64,000 bases of DNA from an uncultured Flavobacteriaceae bacterium (GTDB lineage: Bacteria > Bacteroidota > Bacteroidia > Flavobacteriales > Flavobacteriaceae): positions 146,074 through 210,073 of the forward strand of contig CAJIZF010000003.1 in assembly GCA_905181835.1 (NCBI GenBank), written 5' to 3'. Shown here piece after piece: positions 8,815 through 18,231 of this stretch. The position numbers and the translations under genes are program-made. Position 1 is the first letter of the stretch. Each line of letters begins with the position of its first letter. The notes under the pieces are model-generated. The model was not told the origin of the DNA. It saw only the letters and a list, made by a program, of their open reading frames with translations, and did not search any database.

Positions 8815-10302
8815 TTAGTTTTTTAAGTTTTCTAGAAATAACTCTCCATTTGAGAGATGTTGATGTTGTTTTTCTTGAGGCATCTTATCGAACATTCTAA
8901 CCAGCATTCCTAAACGAGGATTTGATAAAAAGAAATCTCGATGAACATTCATAAACCGCCAAAATAAGCCATCCCAAACAGATTGCCATTCTCCTTTTTT
9001 ATAATTACTCATTTTCATTAAATAATTACTACCGCTTATATAAGGTTTTGAGGCTAACAACCCTCCATCAGCAAATTGACTCATACTGTATACATTTGTT
9101 ACCATAACCCAATCATAGCTGTCAATAGATAATTCCATAAACCAACGATAAACCTCATCTGGATCAAACTCACATAATAACATGAAGTTACCGAGCACCA
9201 TCAAACGTTCAATATGATGGCAATAACCTGTTTCTAACAACTTTTTAATGGTAAGGTCTATAGGGGGAATACCCGTGGTACCATCGTAAAATGATTGTGG
9301 TATCTTCTTTTTAAAGTTCCAGAAATTAGTAGTTCGTGCATCAACTCCACGAGCTTCGTAAATACCTCTTACAAATTCTCGCCATCCAATAATCTGTCGA
9401 ACAAAACCTTCTGTTGAATTAATGGGAATATCGTTTTGCTCTGCGAATAAAAGGCATTCTTCAATGATTTTTTTAGGACTAATTAAACCAACATTTAACA
9501 TGGGAGTTAAAACACTATGGTTTAATATAGAGTTTTCAGCTACAATTGCGTCTTCATAAATACCAAAATCCATAAATCGGTACTCAAAAAATTGATGAAG
9601 CCACTTATTCGTCAAATCAAAATTAATTGGGTAAAGTGGCGTATCAGTAAGATTTCCTAAATGATCTGAGAAATTTTTAGCAACATAGGTTTTAGCTTCT
9701 TCATAGAAGGGATCGGTATCAGGAAAAATAATTGGAGGAGGTGTTTTTGTTTTTGGATATTTTTTTCTGTTCTGGGTATCATAAGTCCAAGAGCCTCCTT
9801 CGGGTTTACCATCTGTTTCGAGAAGAATTCGATTATTTTTTCTTTGTTCAATATAAAAAGAAGTTTGGTTATACTTTTTTTTGTCCAATCTAAAAAAAGA
9901 AGTCAGATCGTCTTTTGAGTTTAAAAATAAAGGGGAAGTATATTGTTTATGTGTAAACCCTTCTTCTTTTAACCCTTTGTTTAAACGCTTTTGCAACCAA
10001 TTATCTGTGGGATCAATATAGTTGATATGGGTATACCCTTTGCGTTTTAATTCTGGAATAAGAAAACGAATATCTGCTATTTTTTCAGTAGATTCAATAT
10101 ACGTTATCGCAATATTTTTTTCTTTTGTTACATAATCTGCATACCATTTCATTGTTGCTCTGTGAAAAGCAATTTTTTGTTTATGAAACTTGTAGTGTTT
10201 GAAAAATAAATATTCTTCAACTAAATAAATAGGCTCTTTATTTTCAAAAATTGGAGAATTTTGAAATAATTGATGTGGAAATACTACGTTTAAACTTTTC
10301 AT
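8815..10302 (-). CDS. FeS-BCP-type cryptochrome/photolyase-related protein lacking cluster cysteines
   Basis: 495 residues in the PhrB/CryPro (photolyase-related) family: an N-terminal alpha/beta domain (1-150) opening VVFPHQLF, then the helical FAD-binding domain with [12 protein letters not shown] and SMSQFADGG. Known members repair (6-4) photoproducts or act as light sensors and bind a 4Fe-4S cluster through four cysteines. Here the C-terminal region where YCxxC and ACPFN are expected reads [19 protein letters not shown], without cysteine, and the earlier ligand site also appears to be Leu. A cluster is therefore unlikely; it fits a cluster-less branch. Its start codon overlaps the upstream DUF2256 stop (ATGA). 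Confidence 0.85.
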   Translation of the reverse strand: MKSLNVVFPHQLFQNSPIFENKEPIYLVEEYLFFKHYKFHKQKIAFHRATMKWYADYVTKEKNIAITYIESTEKIADIRFLIPELKRKGYTHINYIDPTDNWLQKRLNKGLKEEGFTHKQYTSPLFLNSKDDLTSFFRLDKKKYNQTSFYIEQRKNNRILLETDGKPEGGSWTYDTQNRKKYPKTKTPPPIIFPDTDPFYEEAKTYVAKNFSDHLGNLTDTPLYPINFDLTNKWLHQFFEYRFMDFGIYEDAIVAENSILNHSVLTPMLNVGLISPKKIIEECLLFAEQNDIPINSTEGFVRQIIGWREFVRGIYEARGVDARTTNFWNFKKKIPQSFYDGTTGIPPIDLTIKKLLETGYCHHIERLMVLGNFMLLCEFDPDEVYRWFMELSIDSYDWVMVTNVYSMSQFADGGLLASKPYISGSNYLMKMSNYKKGEWQSVWDGLFWRFMNVHRDFFLSNPRLGMLVRMFDKMPQEKQHQHLSNGELFLENLKN

Positions 10303-10427
10303 TTGTTTTTTCTGCAGCGTTCGCTACAATATTTTACTTCTTCCCAGTCTTTTTTCCATTTTTTTCGCCAACTAAAAGGACGATCACATACTGGACAAAT
10401 TTTCTGAGGAAGATTTTTTTTATTCAT
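10299..10427 (-). CDS. DUF2256 family 42-residue zinc-ribbon-like protein
   Basis: A 42-residue gene. It reads [15 protein letters not shown] at residues 10-24 and YCSERCR at 33-39, the pattern of DUF2256 proteins, which are small C-x2-C / C-x3-C proteins often found beside cryptochrome or photolyase genes. The four cysteines could bind zinc; the function is unknown. Its TGA overlaps the ATG of the following photolyase-related gene as ATGA, and it begins 2 bases after the flavin reductase stop, so it is translationally coupled on both sides. Confidence 0.85.
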   Translation of the reverse strand: MNKKNLPQKICPVCDRPFSWRKKWKKDWEEVKYCSERCRKNK

Positions 10428-10429
10428 GT

Positions 10430-11056
10430 TTAAAATTTTGGCACTTGTTCTACTCGTGCATATGGATGTGTTTCAATTTTTTTTAAGGTATAGTAACTGT
10501 TCAGCCCTGAAATTCCTACACTGTTTGTCAGCTCTAAATCAATGTCATTATTGACAATAGCACTTTCTGGGATGATTAGTTGTTCTACTTCACCAATAAC
10601 CATGATGGTACCATTATTTTTTATATCTAAGGATTCTTTAAAACACATTCCTATTTTTAAATTACTTTCTTTAACAAAGGGAGCTTTAAAATTTCCTTGA
10701 TATTCCTCAGTTAGTTTGCAACGTTCAAATTCTGATACTTCGGAATCAAATTTAGCAGAGGTATAATGTGCCTTTTTTATAAATTCAGGATGAATATGAT
10801 TTATGGTATACTGTCCAGTCTTTTGGATGTTGGTATACGTATGTCCAAACTTTAATCTTCTGGGTCTTGATATAAATCCCAATAGCGGGGGATTACTACC
10901 TAAGTGTACAACAGAACTAAAAATAGCCAAATTTGTTTTACCCTCATCGTCAATAGTACCAACTAAATTTGCCGGCTTAATTCCAGTAATTGAATTGATG
11001 ATTTTTAATCTCGATACACGATCTAATTCTTGTATTTGTTTATTAGTATATCTCAT
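10430..11056 (-). CDS. Flavin reductase family protein (FMN-binding split barrel)
   Basis: 208 residues. The split-barrel flavin-binding core covers residues 15-190, with [23 protein letters not shown] and a conserved [14 protein letters not shown] segment near 64-77. Family members bind FMN and reduce flavins with NAD(P)H or act as flavoprotein oxidoreductases. Placed between two flavin-dependent photolyase-type genes with gaps of 1 and 2 bases, it plausibly supplies or keeps reduced flavin for them; that role is inferred from position only. No signal peptide is present, so it is cytoplasmic. Confidence 0.85.
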   Translation of the reverse strand: MRYTNKQIQELDRVSRLKIINSITGIKPANLVGTIDDEGKTNLAIFSSVVHLGSNPPLLGFISRPRRLKFGHTYTNIQKTGQYTINHIHPEFIKKAHYTSAKFDSEVSEFERCKLTEEYQGNFKAPFVKESNLKIGMCFKESLDIKNNGTIMVIGEVEQLIIPESAIVNNDIDLELTNSVGISGLNSYYTLKKIETHPYARVEQVPKF

Positions 11057-11057
11057 A

Positions 11058-12515
11058 TTAACGATTATTTACATGTGTTTTAATTATACGTTTCTTCTCT
11101 TTTAGTACTATTGGGTGTTTTTTATGATTCCATATTTTCGAGCGTGCAGTTTTGGCACTTTCCTTTAAATCTACAATAGGCTTGGGATAATGAGTGCCAA
11201 TAACCACATCATAAAATAGTTGTTCCATCGCTGTCATATTCCATGGCTCGTGGATGTGCGAAGTAGGAATTTCGGCTAATTCAGGAACCCATTTTTTTAT
11301 AAACAAACCTTTTGGGTCATGTTCATATGAATTTTTAACTGGGTTGTATAAACGAATAGTGTTTATTCCGGTTGTTGCGGCTTGCATCTGAAATTGAGGA
11401 TAATGAATTCCTGGCTCGTAATCTAAAAAAAGGTTTGCGAGATGATAAACACCATCACGCCAATCTTGGTCTAAATTCATTGTAAAAAATGAAACTAACA
11501 TAGCACGCATTCTAAAATTAATCCAGCCCGTTTGAATAAGTGCACGCATACAAGCATCAATAAGAGGGTACCCAGTTTTACCAAGTTTCCATGCTTCGAT
11601 ATAGTGTTGATTTTTTTCATGGAGTAAAAACTCATAACCTTTGTTAATACAATGGGTCTCGTAAGTACATTCTACCTCAAATTTTTGTATGAAATGACAA
11701 TGCCACTTTAATCGAGTTAACATTCCATTAAAAGCTCTTTTATTGTTTTGTCGATTTGGATGTTTACTAACAAATTGAAAGACTTGTTTTATACTCAAAT
11801 TTCCCCAAGCTAAAAAAGGAGATAGCCTACTGCAACTCGATCTACTCTCGTGAGGTTTCGATATATGTTTGTGATAATTAAAACCTCGAAGTTGAGTAAA
11901 AGTGTTTAAATATTTCCAAGCATTACGAGCTCCTGCTGGTTGAAATTGTTTTGGATATTTTTTAAGTGTTTTTTCAAATTCTTCAGGTAACAAAAAGGGA
12001 TGGTTTATTTTTTTAAGTTTTGCACAAGAGTACGTATTTAATATCTGAGGTTCGTTCATTGTTGCAAACCATTTCTTGTTCCAATCTACTCTATTTTTTA
12101 TCCCCCTTAGAATACCATCTCTCTGAAATTGAGACCACAAAATATGATTTTTTTCAGAAAATGATTCAATACGTTGATCTCGCAGCCATGTTTTTGCTAT
12201 GCCACTTTCACGATAACTAAAGATATTTTTAATTTTATAATATTGGTTTAAAAAAAGAAATACATCTAAAGCCTCAGCATAAAATATATCAACACTCCGG
12301 TTGTATTTTATTAGCTCCATATCGAGTACTTGAATCGAATGGTAAATAAATTGCAAATGTCTATTGCTTGTATCAAAATGATTGATCAAGCTTGGCTCAA
12401 AAACAAATATGATAAGATAAGGCTGGCCCGATTTTTCTGCGAGAAATAAAGGTTCATGATCTTGAGACCGTAAATCTCGCTTTAACCAAACTATATTAAT
12501 TTCTTTTTTTATCAA
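11058..12515 (-). CDS. Cryptochrome/deoxyribodipyrimidine photolyase
   Basis: 485 residues with the full photolyase layout. The N-terminal alpha/beta antenna-binding domain begins [18 protein letters not shown], and the C-terminal FAD domain contains [39 protein letters not shown] and [13 protein letters not shown]. The flavin-cradling arginines, aspartates and tryptophans typical of the class are in place, so it should be a CPD photolyase or close cryptochrome. Repair activity cannot be separated from sensing by reading alone. The start codon overlaps the preceding gene by 4 bases (ATGA), and the flavin reductase follows after 1 base. Confidence 0.9.
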   Translation of the reverse strand: MIKKEINIVWLKRDLRSQDHEPLFLAEKSGQPYLIIFVFEPSLINHFDTSNRHLQFIYHSIQVLDMELIKYNRSVDIFYAEALDVFLFLNQYYKIKNIFSYRESGIAKTWLRDQRIESFSEKNHILWSQFQRDGILRGIKNRVDWNKKWFATMNEPQILNTYSCAKLKKINHPFLLPEEFEKTLKKYPKQFQPAGARNAWKYLNTFTQLRGFNYHKHISKPHESRSSCSRLSPFLAWGNLSIKQVFQFVSKHPNRQNNKRAFNGMLTRLKWHCHFIQKFEVECTYETHCINKGYEFLLHEKNQHYIEAWKLGKTGYPLIDACMRALIQTGWINFRMRAMLVSFFTMNLDQDWRDGVYHLANLFLDYEPGIHYPQFQMQAATTGINTIRLYNPVKNSYEHDPKGLFIKKWVPELAEIPTSHIHEPWNMTAMEQLFYDVVIGTHYPKPIVDLKESAKTARSKIWNHKKHPIVLKEKKRIIKTHVNNR

Positions 12516-13614
12516 TAGATTAGTTCTTTTTTACATTTTTTCCAATAGGAGAAAAAACTTGGATAGTACCCTTTAACATCAAAAATAAAATCTCTTGGAA
12601 CTTTAATTCCTGTGTAATGTGAGTTTAGTGGATGTTCCTTATAATTGACTTCGCTTGGAGCGTGATCTTTGATGAACTCATTAAACTCACCGACGTACAG
12701 CTGAATGTTATCAATATTATTTTTACTAAATTCCAACATAAAGTTCATACTATTAAGTGATATTGGATATTGATTAAAATGTGAGGGTTCAAGTAAAAGT
12801 ATTCTATTGGCAAAATTTCTTGATCCCAAAGAGGATCTAAATTATAAAAGTTATAGATATAAGTAGATTTTTTCTTATCAATTTTGATGGATTCTTTCTC
12901 AGGCATAGGTGTTTTTAGTAAACAGGAATCCGTCTCTAAGAGTTCTTTTGGTATTTTTAAAGTATCAAAATCGTCATAAGAGATATCTAAAAAGGTATTG
13001 CTTTGTTTTGTGTGACAATACTTATTTATGTTGTCTTGATTTGCAATATATTTTTTATTGGAGTTAGTTCCGGCTACCCATTGCCAACTCAAAGCGTTAC
13101 TTGCCCAATCAGCATCTAAAAGATGATAATACATCCACTTTGCAGGAAAACTCCAATGACTTTGAGCTACATTACATGCTAATGAGGCAATATACATTCG
13201 AAGATGATTGTGTAAGTAACCATTATTGTAAAAGTTAGTAATAGCAGTATCTATAGCTTTTATACCTGTATTGGCTTCTAAAATAGATTTCGAGATTGCT
13301 GTGTTAGATACTTTTAGCTGTTTGTTTTTTAAATCAAAATTAATTTCATTTTCCTTAGCTATCCAAATCTGTTGCCAATAATCTCTCCAAGTAAGTTCTT
13401 GGATAAACTTTTCTGATTGTTTAACCGAATAACCTAAATTTAAGACTTGTTGAAATACATCTTTAGTAGAAATTATACCTCTTGAGATATATGGAGATAG
13501 ATAAGAAACTGAGCCATCAACGTAATTTCTAGTATTGGTGTATTTTACCGGATTTATCTGCTGTAAACGCTCTTGAACTTCCGAAAAGAGTATAGGAAAC
13601 TTTATTATTTTCAC
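12512..13614 (-). CDS. Short FAD-binding photolyase-like protein, frame-broken
   Basis: The first part (289 residues as read from 13614) starts directly with the photolyase FAD-binding domain: [37 protein letters not shown] and [11 protein letters not shown]. The usual N-terminal antenna domain is missing. After DPLWDQE the frame ends, while the next frame continues with [14 protein letters not shown] and a 100-residue alpha/beta-like tail, ending with ATGA overlap into the photolyase. One missing base near 12812-12826 (probably one A of an AAAA run) restores a 367-residue protein. Intact junctions and conserved residues on both sides argue for a sequencing error or a very recent break. Function unknown; probably flavin-based light response. 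Confidence 0.8.
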
Positions 13615-13713
13615 ATTAACATTTTGTGTAAATATATAAAATGTTTAACTGTTTTGCAATTTTGTTAAACAATGACTTTTTAAAAAATATTAACTTAACA
13701 GTAAATAAGCATT

Positions 13714-14583
13714 TTATCGTTGCATTTTAAAAATGACGAAAGCATGAGGAAAAGTAATGGAAGCTAATAAGGCAACAAAAAGAAGGTTAAATAATGCAGT
13801 ATTGTCAGCAGTATAATAAGAGAGCATACAAATACCAATAACTGACAAGCCCCAGTACAAAATAGAAACTCTTAAGTATTTGATAATATTGGTTAAATTA
13901 GTTTGACCATAAATATTAATTATCTGATCATTGAGAGATGGTAATGCGTGCCATACTATAAAATAGATAGCAAAAGACCATAATAAAGTTGAATTAGTAA
14001 ACAATATGTAAAATAAAAATACATAAGCCACTTCTTCAAATAGTTGAATTAATGAATTTTTATTGTTAGAGTAAACCAGGTAGAATGTTAAAAGACTTAT
14101 TAAATTTATAAATAAAAAATAACTAAAAAAAGTGGTACTTAAGTTAATATTTGTGATATCATTTATAATTACTATTACCTCATTACTGTGTGTTTGAAAT
14201 ATTAAAAAAAATACGAGTAGACCATAAATTAGGTACAGAAAATATTTTGACCAATGCTTTGATTTAATTTTTTCTGCCAAATGTTGTTCGCCAAAATGAT
14301 AACCACTAAATAAAATAAAGAGCAAAAAGCCTATAGTTGGAAAAATTAGAAAAAAACAAAAACTAAATAGTACTACAAAAACATAAATAGAAAGTTTAGT
14401 TCTAAAAGTGTATCTTATTTCACCACTAAAATTTCCAATAAGTTTTAGATCGTTAGAGCCGTGAAGAATACCAAGACTCAAAACAAAAATATAAGCAAGT
14501 AAATTTTCAATATCAATTCCGAATTGTGTAGTAACCCACAAAAAGAAGAAAGTTAGTAGTAATTTAACAGTTTTTAAATTCAA
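13714..14583 (-). CDS. blh: Brp/Blh family beta-carotene 15,15'-dioxygenase
   Basis: 289 residues, almost entirely membrane-embedded with about eight hydrophobic segments. LGILHGSNDLKL near residues 37-48 and FGEQHLAE near 98-105 carry the conserved histidines expected to hold the iron; IVWHALPSL (about 207-215) provides another. Blh cleaves beta-carotene into two retinal molecules. It lies divergent from proteorhodopsin with 113 bases between the starts, the classical pairing that supplies the rhodopsin chromophore. No carotenoid biosynthesis genes (crtE, B, I, Y) are in the window. The photolyase-type genes follow on the same strand after 99 bases. Confidence 0.92.
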   Translation of the reverse strand: MNLKTVKLLLTFFFLWVTTQFGIDIENLLAYIFVLSLGILHGSNDLKLIGNFSGEIRYTFRTKLSIYVFVVLFSFCFFLIFPTIGFLLFILFSGYHFGEQHLAEKIKSKHWSKYFLYLIYGLLVFFLIFQTHSNEVIVIINDITNINLSTTFFSYFLFINLISLLTFYLVYSNNKNSLIQLFEEVAYVFLFYILFTNSTLLWSFAIYFIVWHALPSLNDQIINIYGQTNLTNIIKYLRVSILYWGLSVIGICMLSYYTADNTALFNLLFVALLASITFPHAFVIFKMQR

Positions 14584-14663
14584 TTTTTCTTAATTTGATA
14601 ATAAATATATTAAAAAAATAACAAAATAATAATAAAAGTATTTTTTCTTGTTTAATTATTTGT

Positions 14664-14671
14664 TATGTTTG
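14664..14671 (+). promoter_or_regulatory. Candidate -7 box of the proteorhodopsin promoter
   Basis: TATGTTTG fits the Bacteroidota -7 consensus TAnnTTTG and ends 25 bases before the proteorhodopsin ATG. An upstream TTG at 14648-14650 is only 13 bases away, shorter than the usual 17-23, so the -33 element is uncertain. Confidence 0.4.
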
Positions 14672-14696
14672 TTTAACTTTTAAAAACAAATATATT

Positions 14697-15433
14697 ATGA
14701 AAACACTTTTAACTATGATTGATTTAGTTGCTGTTGGCGGCGATGTTAACGATCCAGTCAACTTTACATTCTTTATTGGATGTATGGCTATGATGGCAGC
14801 TTCTGCTTTCTTTTTTCTTTCATTAAATCAATTTGACAAAAAATGGAGAACTTCTGTTTTAGTGTCTGGTTTAATTACTTTTATTGCAGCAGTACATTAT
14901 ATGTACATGCGTGATGCAGCTATGGATGGAGATGTAATGAACATTACCGCATTTAGATATGTGGATTGGATTCTTACAGTCCCATTAATGTGCGTTGAAT
15001 TCTACTTAATCCTTAAAGTAGCAGGCGCAAAGCAAAACTTAATGTGGAAGCTTATCGGTTTATCGGTTGTAATGCTAGTTACAGGATACATGGGAGAATC
15101 TGGTGGGGTGACGCTGTAGTTTGGGGAACAATATCTGGTTTAGCTTATTTCGTAATCGTTTACGAAATATGGTTAGGTGGAGCTGCGAAACTCGCTAAAG
15201 AAGCTGGTGGAGATATATTACATGCACACAAAATCCTTTGTTGGTTCGTACTAGTTGGTTGGGCAATATACCCTGTTGGTTATATGGCAGGAACAGCTGG
15301 ATGGTATGGTGCTGCAGGTGAATTCTTCGGAATGAATCTAGATATGCAAGTATTATACAATATTGCAGATGCAATTAACAAAATTGGATTTGGTTTAGTA
15401 ATCTATTCTTTAGCAGTTAAGAAAACAGCTTAA
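14697..15433 (+). CDS. Proteorhodopsin, green-tuned proton pump, frame-broken
   Basis: Seven-helix retinal protein. Counting the repaired 245-residue protein, Asp90 and Glu101 are the proton acceptor and donor with Thr94 between them (the DTE pump motif), His67 is the Asp partner, Met98 sits at the spectral-tuning site (green type) and Lys229 in DAINKIGFG is the retinal Schiff base. As written, the frame stops after GYMGESGGVTL (15119), while another frame continues DAVVWGTISG to 15433. One missing base in GGTGGGGTGAC (15102-15111), probably a T giving GVD, repairs it. Both halves are fully conserved, so I treat it as functional. A strong terminator follows. Confidence 0.93.
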
Positions 15434-15456
15434 GTCAACTTAAAATAATACTTATT

Positions 15457-15488
15457 AAAAGCGTAACTATTATGGTTACGCTTTTTTT
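15457..15488 (+). terminator. Proteorhodopsin terminator
   Basis: AAAAGCGTAAC (15457-15467) pairs perfectly with GTTACGCTTTT (15475-15485) around a 7-base loop and is followed by a T-run. It isolates proteorhodopsin as a single-gene transcript. Confidence 0.85.
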
Positions 15489-15560
15489 ACACTATAACTC
15501 TAAAAGTATTTGATTATACTTTATAAGTCCTTATAACTGATTATATTAAAAAATTCTGAT

Positions 15561-16453
15561 ATGACTAATAAAAACAATATAGTAAAAACTCTTTTTGATC
15601 TATTTCTATCTGAAGACACTCGCCTCAAGACAGAAAAAATAATATTAAAAATAGCCTTGGTGAGTTTTTTTATTCATTTAGTTATCATTTATTTAATGAA
15701 GTTTGATTTTTTAAGTTTCTCATCAAACTCAGAGCTATTTATTAATCCAATTTCAGCGATATATACACCATTTTCATTTATTCTTATCTATGAAGTTTAT
15801 CTATTGATTTACTACCTACCTAAATCATTTACAACATACATAACTAAGCAATATGAAATTATAACATTAATTATTATAAGAAAGTTGTTTAAAGATTTAT
15901 CTGCTCTTGAGCTTACTGAAAATTGGTTTGAAATTAAAGGTGATTTGCAGTTTACCTACGATTTGATTGCTTCTCTTTTACTATTTTATTTAATATTTTT
16001 ATTCCAAAAACAAGGGAAAATAAAATCAATACAAGAAGTAAACATCAAACCTTTTATTGAAAAGTTTGTGAATAAAAAGAAGTTAATTGCAGTTATTTTG
16101 GTGCCTTTGTTTTTTTTTATGGCCCTATACACTCTTATTGATTGGTCATCTGGCATTTCAATTGTATCCAACGATCTTTCTAACTTTTCAAAGTATTAAC
16201 AATTTATTTTTTGATAAATTTTTTACGGCACTTATTTTGGTGGATGTCATTTTACTATTAATATCATTTTTTTACACCGATCAATTTCATAAAATAATAA
16301 GAAATTCTGGGTTTATTATTTCTACCATCTTAATAAGAATGTCTTTTGCGTGTAAACGGGTTGATAAGTACCATATTAATCCTTGTAGCTGTTCTTTTTG
16401 GACTAGCAATTATAAAGATTCACAACAGTTATGAGAAAAATGAATTGACCTAA
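15561..16453 (+). CDS. Unknown polytopic membrane protein, two frame breaks
   Basis: No family recognised. The first frame gives 212 residues with hydrophobic segments at about 26-46, 61-86, 133-148 and 176-190. It then stops, but a shift in the TTTT at 16186-16189 continues NFQSINNLFFDKFF and a further helix (LILVDVILLLISFF). A second shift near AAA at 16354-16356 leads into GLISTILILVAVLFG and ends at 16453. Removing one base at each site gives 296 residues with about six helices. Two independent shifts that each recover a membrane helix point to indel errors. It follows proteorhodopsin beyond a terminator, so a shared role is only a guess. Confidence 0.65.
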
Positions 16454-16510
16454 TTAATTTTTCATTTAATCAAATTTTATTGGTAACTCAATTGAAAGTT
16501 TTCTATTAAA

Positions 16511-18097
16511 TTATTCAATAATAACTTTTTGTAAACTCTTATAATTGTTCATAAAAACCTCTATAAAGTAAATACCGGAGTTCAAACTACTAACTTTAAT
16601 AAATTTAACATCATTATTTTTTTCAAGTACTAATTTACCCTGATAATCGTAAAGCTTTATTTTAGTTATTAGTTCTTCTGAAATTAGATTAATCTCATTT
16701 TTAACTGGATTTGGATAAATTTTTAAAGTTTTTTTAATATGAGTATTAATTGTATCCTCAATACTTAGTGGACTTTCTTGGTAAACTCTAACATAATCAA
16801 TAATCATTGCACTTTCAGTATATTGAGGGTCGATTGGTCCGGCAACTCCTCCCATAGCAACATTAAGTAAAATATATTGATCTTCAAAAAATGGCCAAGT
16901 GTTCTCATCCTTTATAGCTGGATTATAGGTATAAAAACCAACCCCATCCAATAGGAACGTAATTTGATCGGGAGACCAATTTACTGAATACACATGAAAT
17001 TGATTTTCAAGGTTACTAGCTATAGTCCCTCCTGAATTTGGGTTACCACCGTTACAACAAGGAGTATGTAGTGCACTACCGATATAATCAATATCCTCAA
17101 AAGGAAAAATACCGTGCTCCATAATATCAACTTCTCCACATGCTGGCCAATTTGTAGTACCAAATACAGGGTCCCAATAAGCACCATTTTCATTTATATT
17201 TTTTCCTAACATCCATATTGCTGGCCAAGTTCCTATATCTATTGGTAACTTTGCTCTTACATCCACCCTACCATAAGTAAAAGCAAACTTAGAGTTTAGA
17301 CGTGCTGAAGTATAATTTTTTGTCAAATTCTGATCTGTAAACGTTTCTTTTTTTGCGACAATATTTAAAAATCCTGAATTATCAACGTACGAATTATCTA
17401 TTCGATTTGTATAATGCTGTTCTTCACCGTTTGCCCAACCTACACCAGGTATAATGACTTGAGTTTGATGGTGCCAATTTAAAGAATTAACTACTCCTGG
17501 AGTTTCAAAATTATCTTCCCAAACCAAATAGTTGTATTCAACATCAACTTCATTGGGGTCTGATGGTAGCGATCCATCTTCGATATTATCTACCAAAAAA
17601 GACCCTGAAAGCGAAAAACCTCCATCTATAAAAATAGTTAACCGGTTATAATTACCTGTTGCATCAACAGGTGTAGTACCATCTGAACTCAATACGGCAT
17701 CAGAAAAGTCAAAAGTGACATTGTCTGTCCATCCAGTATCATACGGAATATCTACAGCTACTTGTACGTCTGGATTTTCACCATTTTCTAATTTCAATAA
17801 AACAGTGTGTGTTTCGGAATCAAATGCATAAAAAGACAAAGAGATCGTGTTTTGAAAATCCAAATCAACAGGGTCATTTAAATCAATATAAAAGCCTTGC
17901 CACGGTTCCGATCCATCATTAAAAAAATTACCAACTATATTTTCGTTATCATTAGGGTCTTCAAAAAAAATAAATTCTGAACCTGCAAAAGGAACGAACT
18001 CGTCTGAGGAATCAGAAAAATCAAGCGGCATCACTTGGCTAATTAATGATGATGAAAAAAAAAGTAACACATAAAGTAATCGAAAATAGAATTTCAT
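16511..18097 (-). CDS. GH16 family laminarinase, T9SS-exported
   Basis: 528 residues. Signal peptide 1-20, then a beta-sandwich of about 150 residues (22-175) resembling a carbohydrate-binding module. The GH16 domain spans 188-440 with the catalytic motif GEVDIMEH at 321-328: Glu322 nucleophile, Asp324, Glu327 acid/base. A C-terminal sorting domain starts at YPNP (461-464). It should cut beta-1,3-glucans such as laminarin outside the cell, the main storage glucan of marine algae. It stands alone; no SusC/SusD pair or other glycosidase adjoins it, so it is not part of a visible polysaccharide utilisation locus. A licheninase or agarase-like specificity cannot be excluded. Confidence 0.9.
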   Translation of the reverse strand: MKFYFRLLYVLLFFSSSLISQVMPLDFSDSSDEFVPFAGSEFIFFEDPNDNENIVGNFFNDGSEPWQGFYIDLNDPVDLDFQNTISLSFYAFDSETHTVLLKLENGENPDVQVAVDIPYDTGWTDNVTFDFSDAVLSSDGTTPVDATGNYNRLTIFIDGGFSLSGSFLVDNIEDGSLPSDPNEVDVEYNYLVWEDNFETPGVVNSLNWHHQTQVIIPGVGWANGEEQHYTNRIDNSYVDNSGFLNIVAKKETFTDQNLTKNYTSARLNSKFAFTYGRVDVRAKLPIDIGTWPAIWMLGKNINENGAYWDPVFGTTNWPACGEVDIMEHGIFPFEDIDYIGSALHTPCCNGGNPNSGGTIASNLENQFHVYSVNWSPDQITFLLDGVGFYTYNPAIKDENTWPFFEDQYILLNVAMGGVAGPIDPQYTESAMIIDYVRVYQESPLSIEDTINTHIKKTLKIYPNPVKNEINLISEELITKIKLYDYQGKLVLEKNNDVKFIKVSSLNSGIYFIEVFMNNYKSLQKVIIE

Positions 18098-18231
18098 TTA
18101 AATATATTTAAATATTGGCAAGTGTTTTGTATTATTAAAATCAAAAATATTAAAAATAAGCAATGATTACAATACTTTAACAATTTATATAGAAGGAAAA
18201 AGTATCTTAGCAATATTGTTAATTAGCACTT

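Noticed and set aside
14697-15433. Programmed frameshift in proteorhodopsin
   Set aside because: No slippery heptamer or structure, and unrelated genes in the window show the same kind of break.
16511-18097. Polysaccharide utilisation locus around GH16
   Set aside because: No SusC/SusD, other glycosidase or regulator within several kilobases.
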